From Streptomyces sp. DH37 (GTDB lineage: Bacteria; Actinomycetota; Actinomycetes; Streptomycetales; Streptomycetaceae): a DNA stretch of 64,000 bases. Under the pieces are notes generated by a model. That model was not told where the DNA came from. It saw nothing but the letters and a program-made list of their open reading frames with translations, and searched no databases. The stretch's first letter is position 1; every line of letters starts with the position of its first letter. Position numbers and translations under genes: made by a program. The stretch is taken from the NCBI RefSeq assembly GCF_029813835.1, contig NZ_JARVKV010000018.1, positions 1-64,000 of the forward strand, given 5' to 3'. Positions 24,344 to 32,199 of this stretch are shown one piece after another.

Positions 24344-25176
24344 GCCGTGCCGAGGCACCCTCCGGCCAGCAGCCGGAGGCCGGATCCACCACCCGGCCCG
24401 CCGCCGAGCCCATCCCCGGGTCCGCCGCCGAGCCCATCGTGCGCGCCGAGGGCCTGACCAGGACCCACCACGGCGAGGGCGCCCCGGTCCGGGCCGTACG
24501 GGGCGTGGACCTGACCGTCTCGCGCGGCGAGTTCGTCGCCGTCACCGGCCCCTCCGGCGCGGGCAAGTCCACCCTGCTGCACCTGCTCGGCGGCCTCCAG
24601 AAACCGGACGCCGGCAGCATCTGGTTCGACGGCACGTGCCTGGACTCCTACGGCGAGTCCCAGTGGGCGGTGCTGCGCCGCCGCCGCATCGGCATCGTCT
24701 TCCAGTTCTTCAACCTCGTCTCCAACCTCACCGTCGCCGACAACGTCGAACTGCCCGCCCTGCTGGCCGGGGCCGGTCCCAGGCGGGCCCGCGCCGAACG
24801 CGCCGAACTCCTGGAGGAACTGGGCCTGGCCGGCAAGGAGCGCAGCATGCCCGGCGAGCTGTCCGGCGGCGAGCAGCAGCGCGTCGCCCTGGCCCGCGCC
24901 CTGGTCAACCACCCCGACCTGCTGCTGGCCGACGAGCCCGCCGGCAGCCTCGACAGCAAGGGCACCCGCGAGGTGCTGCGGCTGCTCTCCCGCTTCCACC
25001 GGCGCGGCCAGACCATCCTGCTGGTCACCCACGACGCCCGGATGGCCAGCGCCGCGGACCGCGTGATCAGCTTCTTCGACGGCCGCATCGCCGACGACGC
25101 CGCCCTCGACCCGGACGGCGGGTCCGTCCGGCGGCGCGGCAGGGGCGTGGCCGGCGTACTGGAACTGAAGGACTGA
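24340..25176 (+). CDS. ABC transporter ATPase, MacB/LolD class
   Basis: 278 residues. Walker A GPSGAGKST near residue 70, Q-loop IVFQFFNL, signature LSGGEQQRVALARAL and Walker B LLLADEPAGSLDS are all intact. The subfamily is the one that partners FtsX/MacB-type permeases in peptide, lipoprotein or drug export and envelope sensing. The first 30 residues are a Pro/Ser-rich extension. It is coupled to padR by a 4-base overlap, and the permease follows seven bases after its stop. The substrate is unknown. Confidence 0.93.
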   Translation: MSRAEAPSGQQPEAGSTTRPAAEPIPGSAAEPIVRAEGLTRTHHGEGAPVRAVRGVDLTVSRGEFVAVTGPSGAGKSTLLHLLGGLQKPDAGSIWFDGTCLDSYGESQWAVLRRRRIGIVFQFFNLVSNLTVADNVELPALLAGAGPRRARAERAELLEELGLAGKERSMPGELSGGEQQRVALARALVNHPDLLLADEPAGSLDSKGTREVLRLLSRFHRRGQTILLVTHDARMASAADRVISFFDGRIADDAALDPDGGSVRRRGRGVAGVLELKD

Positions 25177-25182
25177 AGCATC

Positions 25183-27531
25183 GTGCGCGCCACCCTGCGC
25201 TGGGCCCACGCCGACCTGCGGGCGCACCGCGGCGAGGCGCTGTTCATCGTCCTGGCGACGGCCGGGATCGTCGCCTCCCTGCTGCTGGCCGGGGCGCTGT
25301 TCTCCTACGCGGCCGACCCCTGGCAGCGGGTCTTCACCCAGTCCGAGGGCGCGCACGTGTGGATCCACACCCGCGACGGCGCCGACCCGGAGGAACTGGG
25401 TGACCTGGAGGACCTGGAGGGCGTCGCGGGCGTCGCCGGGCCCTTCCGCACCGTGCGCACCACCGTGGAACTGGGCGGCGCGCGGGCGGGCGCGGAACTG
25501 CGCGCCACCGGGCCCGAACCGCCCGCGGTGGGACGCCCGCTGGTCACCGACGGCCGCTGGCTGAGCGCGGGCGCCGCCGACGAGATCGTCCTGGAGGGCT
25601 CCCTCGCCCGCGCCCTGTGGGCCGAGGCCGGCGACACCGTCACCGTACGGGGGGCGCGCGGAACCGAACGCACGCTGCGCGTCGTCGGCGTCGCCGACAC
25701 CGCCGAACCGCGCTACGCCCCCGGCAGCACCCCCGGCACCGGCTGGCTCCCGCCGGAGGGCCTGACCCTGCTCTCACCCGCCCCCGAACGCACCGGGCAG
25801 ACCGTCGGACTGCGCCTGGACGACCCCGGCGACACCGACTTCATGGTCCAGCGCGCCGTCACCGCCCTCGGCGCCGACCGGGTCTCGGAGGTCACCCGCT
25901 GGCAGCAGGCCCGCGCCGACGCCGAGGGCGAGGGACGGCTGCTGGGCCTGCTGCTCGGGCTCTTCGGGCTCGGCGCGCTGCTCGCCGCCGCGCTGGCGGT
26001 GGCCGGGGCGATCGCCGCCCGCGTCCACGGCCATCTGCGGGACATCTCCGTGCTGAAGGCCATCGGCTTCACCCCCGCCCAGGTCGTCCGCGTCTTCCTC
26101 GTCCAGCACCTGGCCTTCGCCCTCCTCGGCGTCGCCTCCGGCGCGGCCGTCACCGAACTGCTGGGCGCGTGCATCCCCGGCCGCATCGGCGAGGCGGTGG
26201 ACGTGTGGCGGCAACTGCCCGGCCACACCTGGACGGTGCTGGGCACCACGGCCGCCTCGGTGCTCTTCATCGCCACCGCCACCTCGCTCGCCGCCTGGCG
26301 CGCCGGCCGGGTCTCCCCGGTCCCGGTGGCGCGTACGGCGGTGCCGAGCGGCCCGGGACCGCTGACGGCACTGGAGCGGCGGGCGCTGGGCAAGGACGTG
26401 CCGCCCGCCCTGGTCCTGGGCTGGCGCGGCGCGTTCCCCGGCCGCGCCCGCTCGCTGGCCGCCGTCGGGCGCCTGGCCGTACCGCTGGCGATGATCACCG
26501 TCGCGCTGGGCGCGTGGGCCACCCTGGACCGCTTCCAGAGCCACCCCGGGGAGATCGGCCTGCCCGCCGCCCTCACCGTGCGCGACGGCTCCCCCGACGG
26601 CTCGGACTCCGGCCCGGACGGCCGCGCCCGCACCGAGCGGCTGCTGTCCGGCCACCCCGACGTCACCGCCGTGCACCCCGGCGCGGAGGTCGAGGCGCTG
26701 GTCCCGGGCCAGACCGGCACCATCACCCTGCGCGGCCTGGGCACCGACGCCGACCCCTACCCGTTCGCCCTCGCCGAGGGCCGCCTCCCCGACGGCCCGG
26801 ACGAGGCGGTCGCCGGCCAGGGGCTGCTGGACCTGCTGGACGTGGGCATCGGCGACTGGGTGCGTATGACGGTCGAGGGCCGCCCGCAGATCCTCCACAT
26901 CACCGGCCGCGCCATCGAGCCCGAGGACGGCGGCCGGGTCATCTCCACCTCCCTGGACAACCTCGACCTGGACGGATCGGGCACGGTGGAGCCCGGCTTC
27001 CACCGGCTCGTCCTGCGCGACGGCGCCGACGCCGAGGAGGTCGGCACCGACCTGGCGGCCTCCTCCGGAGGGCGGCTGGAGGTCCGCGAGGTCGCCAATC
27101 CCGCCGACGGCCTCTCCGGCGTGCGCGGCGTCATCACCGGACTGATCGCCGTCCTCGCCCTGATCGCCCTCACCGAACTGTCCACCACCCTCGGCGCCCG
27201 CGTCCGCGACCGCGGACGCGACCTCCTCGCCCTCAAGGCCATCGGCCTCACCCCCCGTCAGATAGCGGGCGTGATCACGGTCTCCACCGCCTTCACCGCC
27301 CTGGCCGCCGCGGTCGTCGGCACGGTGGTGGGGACCGTCGCGGGCAACTGGCTGATCGACGCCCAGGGGCACTCCAGCGGCATCGGCGCGGGCATAGCCC
27401 GGCCGCCGTCCACCGGCGCCCTGGCGCTGGTGGTGGCGGCGGTCCTGGTGTGCGCGGTGGCGGTCTCGCTCGTCCCGGCCGCCCGCGCCGCGCGCCGCCG
27501 CATCGCGGACACGCTCAGCGAGACGCTGTAG
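25183..27531 (+). CDS. FtsX-like ABC transporter permease
   Basis: 782 residues, GTG start. One N-terminal helix (about 20-42) is followed by a large extracytoplasmic domain, an FtsX block of three helices (about 245-385), a central helix and second extracytoplasmic domain (about 425-640), and a second FtsX block (about 645-775). The FtsX-type cytoplasmic segment is seen twice (DISVLKAIGFTPAQVVRV and DLLALKAIGLTPRQIAGV). This is a fused double permease typical of actinomycetes. It works with the ATPase just upstream as a mechanotransmission or export system controlled by PadR. Confidence 0.93.
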   Translation: MRATLRWAHADLRAHRGEALFIVLATAGIVASLLLAGALFSYAADPWQRVFTQSEGAHVWIHTRDGADPEELGDLEDLEGVAGVAGPFRTVRTTVELGGARAGAELRATGPEPPAVGRPLVTDGRWLSAGAADEIVLEGSLARALWAEAGDTVTVRGARGTERTLRVVGVADTAEPRYAPGSTPGTGWLPPEGLTLLSPAPERTGQTVGLRLDDPGDTDFMVQRAVTALGADRVSEVTRWQQARADAEGEGRLLGLLLGLFGLGALLAAALAVAGAIAARVHGHLRDISVLKAIGFTPAQVVRVFLVQHLAFALLGVASGAAVTELLGACIPGRIGEAVDVWRQLPGHTWTVLGTTAASVLFIATATSLAAWRAGRVSPVPVARTAVPSGPGPLTALERRALGKDVPPALVLGWRGAFPGRARSLAAVGRLAVPLAMITVALGAWATLDRFQSHPGEIGLPAALTVRDGSPDGSDSGPDGRARTERLLSGHPDVTAVHPGAEVEALVPGQTGTITLRGLGTDADPYPFALAEGRLPDGPDEAVAGQGLLDLLDVGIGDWVRMTVEGRPQILHITGRAIEPEDGGRVISTSLDNLDLDGSGTVEPGFHRLVLRDGADAEEVGTDLAASSGGRLEVREVANPADGLSGVRGVITGLIAVLALIALTELSTTLGARVRDRGRDLLALKAIGLTPRQIAGVITVSTAFTALAAAVVGTVVGTVAGNWLIDAQGHSSGIGAGIARPPSTGALALVVAAVLVCAVAVSLVPAARAARRRIADTLSETL

Positions 27532-27599
27532 CGGCGGGACGGACAGGACCCGGAGGCGTCCTGACGCCGGGCCGCGACCGGCGGCTCACGGTCGCATGG

Positions 27600-27746
27600 G
27601 TGGAGACCGGCCACAACGGTGAGTTGGTCGAGGAAGCGGCCAAGGTCAACCGGCTCCAGGTCGATTACGATCGGCTGCGCGACCAGGCCCTGTCCGCGCG
27701 TGACTCAGCGGAGTTCCTGCTCCGACTCCTGGAGGGGATTCCATGA
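27600..27746 (+). pseudogene. Remnant of an XRE/DUF5753 regulator C-terminus
   Basis: About 49 codons ending at TGA 27744-27746. The reading VEEAAKVNRLQVDYDRLRDQ followed by ALSARDSAEFLLRLLEGI matches the usual last helices of DUF5753 regulators. The helix-turn-helix and most of DUF5753 are absent; the sequence before it is the end of the FtsX permease gene. Its stop overlaps the start of the DUF397 gene, exactly as in an intact regulator-DUF397 pair. It therefore looks like a deletion remnant. A GTG at 27600 could still start a short peptide. Confidence 0.65.
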
Positions 27747-27958
27747 CCGCCTCCCCGCACGAGACGACCGCCGCACGGTGGCGCAAGTCCAGCCACAGCA
27801 ACCAGGACGGAGGCGCCTGCGTCGAGGTCGCCGACAACCTTCCCGGCACCGTTCCCGTGCGCGACAGCAAGGACCCGCGCGGCCCGGTCCTCGCCTTCGG
27901 GCCGGGCGCCCGGGCGTCGTTCGTGACCGCCGTCAGGGACGGCCGGCTCACCGCCTGA
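27743..27958 (+). CDS. DUF397 protein
   Basis: 71 residues. Diagnostic DUF397 motifs are WRKSSHSNQDGGACVEVAD, VPVRDSKDPRGPVL and a conserved Phe in ASFVTAVRDG. These small cytoplasmic proteins pair with XRE/DUF5753 regulators (BldB/WhiJ-like and Scr2/Scr1 pairs) and probably act as their partners or antagonists in development and antibiotic control. Here the regulator has decayed to a fragment overlapping the start by four bases, so this copy may be an orphan. A second decayed DUF397 end follows. Confidence 0.9.
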   Translation: MTASPHETTAARWRKSSHSNQDGGACVEVADNLPGTVPVRDSKDPRGPVLAFGPGARASFVTAVRDGRLTA

Positions 27959-28012
27959 GCCGGTACGCGGCCCGCGCGTTCCACCGGCCGGTGCCGCGCA
28001 CGGCGAGGGCGC

Positions 28013-28108
28013 GTGCGGCCCGGCCCCCTCTTCGGGCCGGGCGCCCGGTCGTCGTCCATCGCCGTCATGACTGCCGTCGTGACCGCCGTCGGGGACGGCC
28101 GTCAGGAA
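28013..28108 (+). pseudogene. Degenerate second DUF397 fragment
   Basis: The translated stretch RPGPLFGPGARSSSIAV and then VVTAVGDGR aligns with GPVLAFGPGARASFVTAVRDG of the preceding gene, with an insertion between. Only the C-terminal third of a DUF397 gene can be recognised, without its KSSHS motif or start. It probably derives from a tandem duplication that has since decayed. Confidence 0.55.
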
Positions 28109-28409
28109 CGGGAGACGTGCCGCCTGGCCCTTTGGCGGGGCCGCGCCGACGGCGCGGGGGGCTCGTACGGCCGCTCCCGGCCGTCGAAGTCCTCGTCCTC
28201 GACGGCGGTTTCGAAAGGAAGCTCCCCGAAGTCCGGGGCCCGGAAGGGGTTCTTCGCCGGAGGCCGTGACGCCGTCCTGGGAGTCAGGGGCGCCGGCTCG
28301 GACGCGGAGAACAGCGAGGTCGTGTCGATGGGGAGTCTGCCTCTCGGGGCGGGGACGTCGAAGGGGGAGGGAACGGCCGGCTGTCGTGCGCCGGCCGGGC
28401 GCGGAGGTC
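28109..28409. other. Low-confidence region, start-less acidic frame
   Basis: No supported gene. On the minus strand a frame from about 28375 to 28102 encodes an acidic, proline-rich peptide (KNPFRAPDFGELPFET) that looks more protein-like than its surroundings. It has no ATG, GTG or TTG after the upstream gene's stop. It could be a decayed gene end or non-coding. Confidence 0.3.
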
Positions 28410-28631
28410 TCAGAGACCGCTCAGCTTGACGTACGGGCTGAGGATGCGCACCTGCCGCGAACCGAAGTCGACGAGCACCGCGATCCCCTCCTCGACGGCG
28501 GTGATCCGGCCGAGGCCGTAGGCGTCGTGTGTGACCCGCTCGCCCACGGCGAAGTGCTTGTCGGGCGGCACGACCGGGGCTTTGAAGGGGCTGGTGGGCA
28601 GGTGTCGCCGGGCTACGGCCGATTTTGTCAT
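28410..28631 (-). CDS. Small SH3-like (CarD/Tudor-like) conserved protein
   Basis: 73 residues. A basic start (MTKSAVARRHLP) precedes a beta-rich core (HFAVGERVTHDAYGLGRITA, then EEGIAVLVDFG and QVRILSPY). That pattern resembles the N-terminal Tudor/SH3-like fold of CarD/CdnL/TRCF proteins, though it is shorter; the link is by eye only. It is probably cytoplasmic and may bind RNA polymerase or nucleic acid. ATG 28631 is chosen because a CATACT -10 element lies seven bases upstream with no ribosome-binding site, as in leaderless genes. An alternative ATG 48 bases upstream is unlikely. Confidence 0.75.
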   Translation of the reverse strand: MTKSAVARRHLPTSPFKAPVVPPDKHFAVGERVTHDAYGLGRITAVEEGIAVLVDFGSRQVRILSPYVKLSGL

Positions 28632-28638
28632 TAACGCC

Positions 28639-28644
28639 AGTATG
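28639..28644 (-). promoter_or_regulatory. -10 element of a leaderless promoter
   Basis: CATACT on the minus strand, followed by seven bases and then ATG 28631. There is no Shine-Dalgarno sequence, so transcription should start at the A of the ATG. Confidence 0.55.
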
Positions 28645-28750
28645 CACCCACCGGTGCCGTGTGCACCCCGGTCTGCCACTCGTACTCCCGGCGCCGCCGT
28701 GTCCCGCGGCGCGCACGACCCCGGGGAACGCCTTCCGCCCGAACCACGAC

Positions 28751-28781
28751 ATCCCGCCCGCGCCGTGGGCGCGGGCGGGAT
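28751..28781. terminator. Terminator after ygfZ
   Basis: Perfect 14-bp stem ATCCCGCCCGCGCC with its complement around a 3-base loop (GTG), ending 15 bases past the ygfZ stop on the minus strand. Confidence 0.88.
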
Positions 28782-28796
28782 GCGCCGCGGTCGCGG

Positions 28797-29765
28797 CTAC
28801 GGCTCGACGACGACCTCCTGCGCCGCCGCCGTGTCGCCCGCGACCAGCCGCGCGTCCACCGGGACGTTCCGCTTCACCAGGGCCAGGGCGATCGGTCCCA
28901 GTTCGTGGTGGCGGGCCGAGGTGGTGACGAAGCCGAGCTGCCGGCCCTCCTCCTCGCCGGCGAGCCGGACCGGGGTGCCGTGGCCGGGCAGGTGCACCTC
29001 GCTGCCGTCCAGGTGCAGGAAGACCAGCCGGCGGGGCGGCTTCCCCAGGTTGTGGACGCGCGCCACCGTCTCCTGGCCCCGGTAACAGCCCTTCTGCAGA
29101 TGGACGGCCGTGCCGATCCAGCCCAGCTCGTGGGGGATGGTGCGGTGGTCGGTCTCCAGGCCCACCCGCGGCCGGTGCGCCTCCACGCGCAGCGCCTCCA
29201 GCGCCAGCACGCCGACCACCGGGCCGTGGGAGGCGGCGAAGGACTCCAGCTCGGCGCGCGGCAGGAACAGGTCGCGCCCGTACGGCGTCTCGCGCACGAC
29301 CGTCCCCTCGGGGGCCTCCGCGATGGAGCCCGCCGGGAGGTGGACCACGGCGTACTCCGCCGTGGCGTCCGCGACCTCGACCCGGTAGAAGAACTTCATG
29401 CTCTCCAGGTAGGCGATCAGCGCCTCCCGCGTGCCCGGCTCGACGTGCATCCAGGTCGTGGCGCCGTCGTCGACCAGGTAGAGCGCGTGCTCGATGTGGC
29501 CGTGGGCGGAGAGGATCAGCGCCTCGGTGGCGCGGCCGGGTTCCAACTCGCTCACGTGCTGGGTGATCAGCAGGTGCAGCCAGCTCAGCCGGTCCTCGCC
29601 GGTGACCGTGACCACGCCGCGGTGCGAGAGGTCCACCAGACCGCCGCCGTCGGCGAGCGTGCGCTGCTCGCGGAACAGGTCGCCGTAGTGCGCGGCGACC
29701 CCTTCGTCCGGCGCCTCGGCGGGGACGGCGCCGGGCAGCGACAGCAGGGGGCTCTTGTACGACAT
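28797..29765 (-). CDS. ygfZ: YgfZ/GcvT-like folate-binding protein
   Basis: 322 residues, cytoplasmic. The family signature KGCYRGQE near residue 227, with its essential Cys, is intact; the N-terminal GcvT-like fold includes VDLSHRGVVTVTGEDRLSWL. YgfZ proteins bind tetrahydrofolate and help assemble or repair iron-sulfur enzymes, especially radical-SAM ones. It lies nine bases downstream of nur on the same strand, so the two are likely co-transcribed. A strong terminator follows it. ATG 29765 is the only start that includes the whole domain. Confidence 0.92.
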   Translation of the reverse strand: MSYKSPLLSLPGAVPAEAPDEGVAAHYGDLFREQRTLADGGGLVDLSHRGVVTVTGEDRLSWLHLLITQHVSELEPGRATEALILSAHGHIEHALYLVDDGATTWMHVEPGTREALIAYLESMKFFYRVEVADATAEYAVVHLPAGSIAEAPEGTVVRETPYGRDLFLPRAELESFAASHGPVVGVLALEALRVEAHRPRVGLETDHRTIPHELGWIGTAVHLQKGCYRGQETVARVHNLGKPPRRLVFLHLDGSEVHLPGHGTPVRLAGEEEGRQLGFVTTSARHHELGPIALALVKRNVPVDARLVAGDTAAAQEVVVEP

Positions 29766-29774
29766 GCGGCCAGC

Positions 29775-30251
29775 CTACGACTCCGTGCCGTCCGCGCTCT
29801 CGTCCGCGTCCCCCCGGGGGAGCCCCTCCGGGCGCGCGGCGGCGCAGTCGCGGCAGCGGCCGAAGATCGCGAAGTGCTTCATGTCGGTGTCGAACCCGAA
29901 CGCCTCCCGCAGCCGGCCGGCGAAGTCGGCGGCGAGCGAGATGTCGGCCTCGATCACCTTGGTGCAGTCCCGGCACACCAGGTGCATGTGGTCGTGCCGG
30001 TCGGCCAGGTGGTACGTGGGCGCGCCGTGCCCCAGGTGGGCGTGGCTGACCAGACCCAGCTCCTCCAGCAGCTCCAGCGTGCGGTAGACGGTGGAGATGT
30101 TCACGCTCCCCGCCGTGCGCCGCACCTCGGCGAGGATGTCGTCCGGAGTGGAGTGCTCCAGCTTGTCCACGGCCTCCAGCACGAGCTGGCGCTGCGGCGT
30201 CAGCCGGTATCCGCGTCTGCGTAGGTCGCTCTGCCAGTCGGTGCTCACCAC
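29775..30251 (-). CDS. nur: Nickel uptake regulator Nur (Fur family)
   Basis: 158 residues. The N-terminal winged helix (RLTPQRQLVLEAVDKL, NISTVYRTLELLEELG) and C-terminal metal/dimer domain are typical Fur. The histidines of the S. coelicolor Nur metal sites are present at identical numbering: His70, His72 and His126 (nickel site) and His33, His86, His88 and His90 (second site). CRDC and CRDC pairs at 93-96 and 133-136 resemble a structural zinc site. Nur represses nickel uptake and the iron superoxide dismutase gene when nickel is plentiful. GTG 30251 lies six bases after a TACACT element, indicating a leaderless message. The acidic C-terminal tail is slightly longer than usual. Confidence 0.93.
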   Translation of the reverse strand: MVSTDWQSDLRRRGYRLTPQRQLVLEAVDKLEHSTPDDILAEVRRTAGSVNISTVYRTLELLEELGLVSHAHLGHGAPTYHLADRHDHMHLVCRDCTKVIEADISLAADFAGRLREAFGFDTDMKHFAIFGRCRDCAAARPEGLPRGDADESADGTES

Positions 30252-30257
30252 ACGGCC

Positions 30258-30263
30258 AGTGTA
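30258..30263 (-). promoter_or_regulatory. -10 element of leaderless nur promoter
   Basis: TACACT on the minus strand, six bases before GTG 30251, with no ribosome-binding site in between. Confidence 0.55.
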
Positions 30264-30300
30264 GGAGGACGCCGCCCGGGGCGGGCCGTACGAGCGGGGA

Positions 30301-30320
30301 GGCGGCCCGGGAGGGCCGCC
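30301..30320. terminator. Hairpin after nitrobindin-like gene
   Basis: 8-bp stem GGCGGCCC/GGGCCGCC with a GGGA loop, eight bases beyond the stop of the minus-strand gene at 30328. Confidence 0.6.
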
Positions 30321-30327
30321 GCGCGCG

Positions 30328-30897
30328 TCACCGGAAGAAGGCGATCCCGTCGTCCGGGAGGTCCTTGAGGTCCTTGGCCCACTCCCTCGGGTCGACGACC
30401 TTCTTCAGGTGCGCCGACATGTACGGGCGCAGCGGGCGGTCGGGGTCCGGGGTGGCCAGCTCGCCGACCCACATCAGGTCGCCCTTGACGTAGCCGTACA
30501 GCCGCTTGCCGCCGGAGTACTCCCCGGCGGAGGACAGGCGGGCGAAGGCGTCCGTGGCCAGGTCGATCTGGGGCTTCTGCTCGGCCATCTCGCCGTGCCA
30601 GACCTCGGCGATGCCCCGGTCGCGGACCATGACGACCTCGACCTTGCGCTCCCGGTCGATCCGCCAGTAGCCGTTCTCGCTCTCCAGCGGGCGGACCTTC
30701 TCGCCCTTGGCGTCCAGCTCCCAGGTGCGGGAGGCGTACTCCAGGAAGCCCCGGCCGTCGTGGGAGAAGGAGACCTCCTGGCCGAAGTTGCACTGCTCGC
30801 GCCCGGGGAAGTCGGCGACGCCCGCGCCCGTCCAGTTGCCCAGGAGGAACGCGAGGGGGACGAGGTCCGGGTGGAGGTCGGACGGGATCTCGATCAT
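30328..30897 (-). CDS. Nitrobindin-like haem-binding beta-barrel protein
   Basis: 189 residues of the DUF1794/THAP4 C-terminal (FABP-like) family. The signature GNWTGAG near residue 20 and the strands EVSFSHDGRGFLEYASRTW and NGYWRIDRERKVEVVM fit a ten-stranded barrel. A His near residue 162 (YMSAHLKKV) is in the position of the proximal haem ligand of nitrobindins. The family binds ferric haem and may handle nitric oxide or peroxynitrite. No signal peptide is present. It lies 77 bases downstream of nur but on the same strand upstream of it, with its own promoter region. A short hairpin follows. Confidence 0.85.
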   Translation of the reverse strand: MIEIPSDLHPDLVPLAFLLGNWTGAGVADFPGREQCNFGQEVSFSHDGRGFLEYASRTWELDAKGEKVRPLESENGYWRIDRERKVEVVMVRDRGIAEVWHGEMAEQKPQIDLATDAFARLSSAGEYSGGKRLYGYVKGDLMWVGELATPDPDRPLRPYMSAHLKKVVDPREWAKDLKDLPDDGIAFFR

Positions 30898-30960
30898 GAG
30901 GAACTCAGGCGATCTGTCGAGGACGTGTGGTCAGCGGTGTACGTGCCAGGGTACGGGGGG

Positions 30961-31062
30961 TCAGCGCTGGCCCTGGTAGAGCTTCTTCACGGTCAGACCC
31001 ATGAACGCCAGGACGCCGACACAGACCAGGACCAGCAGGGCGATGAAGAATGCCTCAAGCAC
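30961..31062 (-). CDS. 33-residue single-helix membrane peptide
   Basis: GTG 31060-31062 to TGA 30961-30963. The product begins MLEAFFIALLVLVCVGVLAF (one membrane helix) and ends GLTVKKLYQGQR, a basic cytoplasmic tail. A GAGGAG ribosome-binding site lies about nine bases upstream of the GTG. From memory, peptides of this kind with a VKKLxQGQR tail occur at this position in many Streptomyces, which supports a real gene. No function is known; a regulatory subunit of a membrane complex is one guess. Confidence 0.7.
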   Translation of the reverse strand: MLEAFFIALLVLVCVGVLAFMGLTVKKLYQGQR

Positions 31063-31131
31063 GGGAGCGCTCCTCGGGGGCTTCGCACGGACGTACGGGC
31101 CGGTGGGCGGCCCGCGGACGAGTCTAGTCGG

Positions 31132-31175
31132 CCCGCGGCGGGGCGGTGCTGTGAGGTGCGCCGCCCCGCCGCGGG
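31132..31175. terminator. Terminator of the three-gene cassette
   Basis: Perfect 15-bp stem CCCGCGGCGGGGCGG with its complement and a 14-base loop, about 30 bases past the last stop of the minus-strand cassette. Confidence 0.85.
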
Positions 31176-31203
31176 GGCCGTTCCGGGCCGGTGGGCGGCC
31201 GGG

Positions 31204-32199
31204 TCAGCCCAGGAGCTGGGCCTGGAGGATCACCGTCTGCCGGAACGGCACCGCGGGAGCCGTCCCCTTCCGGGACTGGACGATCAGGGCCACGGTGTCC
31301 CCGGCGAGCAGGTACGCGTGGCGGGTGTGGACGTCGCCGCGGGGCTCCGGCTCGTCGTACACCTCGATCTCGACGTTCTCCGGGGCGGTCTCCGGCGGCC
31401 AGCTCTCGTCCAGCTCCGAGTCCGGCGCCCCGGCCAGCGTCAGGCCCGGGGCCAGGCCCCCGTACACCGTCTCGGTGTGGAAGTCGCCGGCGACGGCGCC
31501 GCTGTTGAACCGCAGCAGGTGGACGCTGGTGCGGGTGCCGTCCGGCATGACCCATCCGCGGGCGGCGATGTGCCGTACGGCGTCGTCCGCCAGCCGCTGC
31601 CGCAGCTCGTCGCGCTCGCCCTCCTCGTAGAGCCCGGCGTAGTCGCCGATCGTGACCCAGCCGCCCTTCGACGGGGGCAGCCCCTCGGTCTCGCCGTCCT
31701 TCCCGGCCTTCCCGCCCTTCCCGCCCTTCCCGGCCTCCTCGGCCCCCACGGCCCCCTCGGGCAGGGGGACCAGCAGCTCGCGCGGGTCGGCGTGGTGGAC
31801 CTCCGCCTCGTTGCCCGGCGCGAACGGGCGCGGGGAGCCGGAGGGGAGGGCGGGCAGGGTGAGCTCGGGGTACGTCCATCGCCCGTCGCTCGCGGTGGCC
31901 AGGCCCGGCACCTCGTGGCGCTCCATCCGCGTGATGCCGTAGGCGGTGCCGGCGCAGAACACCCCGAAGACCGTCACGGCGGCCGTCCAGCGGCCGACGG
32001 CCCGCAGGACACGGGCCGGCGGGCGGCGGCGCCTCGGCGCGGGGGGAGCGGCGGGCGAGGGGGGAACGGACGGCGGGGCGGGTACGGCGGCCGCCCGCGG
32101 GTCCCCCGCCGGACTCGCCGCCGGGTCCCCCGTCGGCTCCGCCTGCGGTGCGACGGCGGGCGCGGCCGGCTCGGGCCGGTCTGTCACGGACTCGGTCAT
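31204..32199 (-). CDS. Anchored extracytoplasmic protein C of three-gene cassette
   Basis: 331 residues, not recognised. A Pro/Ala-rich cytoplasmic segment (1-60) and a basic stretch (RRRRPPARVLR) precede one membrane helix (about 72-92). An extracytoplasmic domain of about 235 residues follows. A Gly/Lys-rich linker lies near 165-180. The domain has YAGLYEEGERDELRQRLADD and RGWVMPDGTRTSVHLLRFNS. The topology (Pro-rich tail, basic patch, one helix, soluble domain) is shared with the two genes upstream, so the three are probable paralogues. Its start overlaps the upstream stop (ATGA at 32196-32199). Confidence 0.75.
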   Translation of the reverse strand: MTESVTDRPEPAAPAVAPQAEPTGDPAASPAGDPRAAAVPAPPSVPPSPAAPPAPRRRRPPARVLRAVGRWTAAVTVFGVFCAGTAYGITRMERHEVPGLATASDGRWTYPELTLPALPSGSPRPFAPGNEAEVHHADPRELLVPLPEGAVGAEEAGKGGKGGKAGKDGETEGLPPSKGGWVTIGDYAGLYEEGERDELRQRLADDAVRHIAARGWVMPDGTRTSVHLLRFNSGAVAGDFHTETVYGGLAPGLTLAGAPDSELDESWPPETAPENVEIEVYDEPEPRGDVHTRHAYLLAGDTVALIVQSRKGTAPAVPFRQTVILQAQLLG

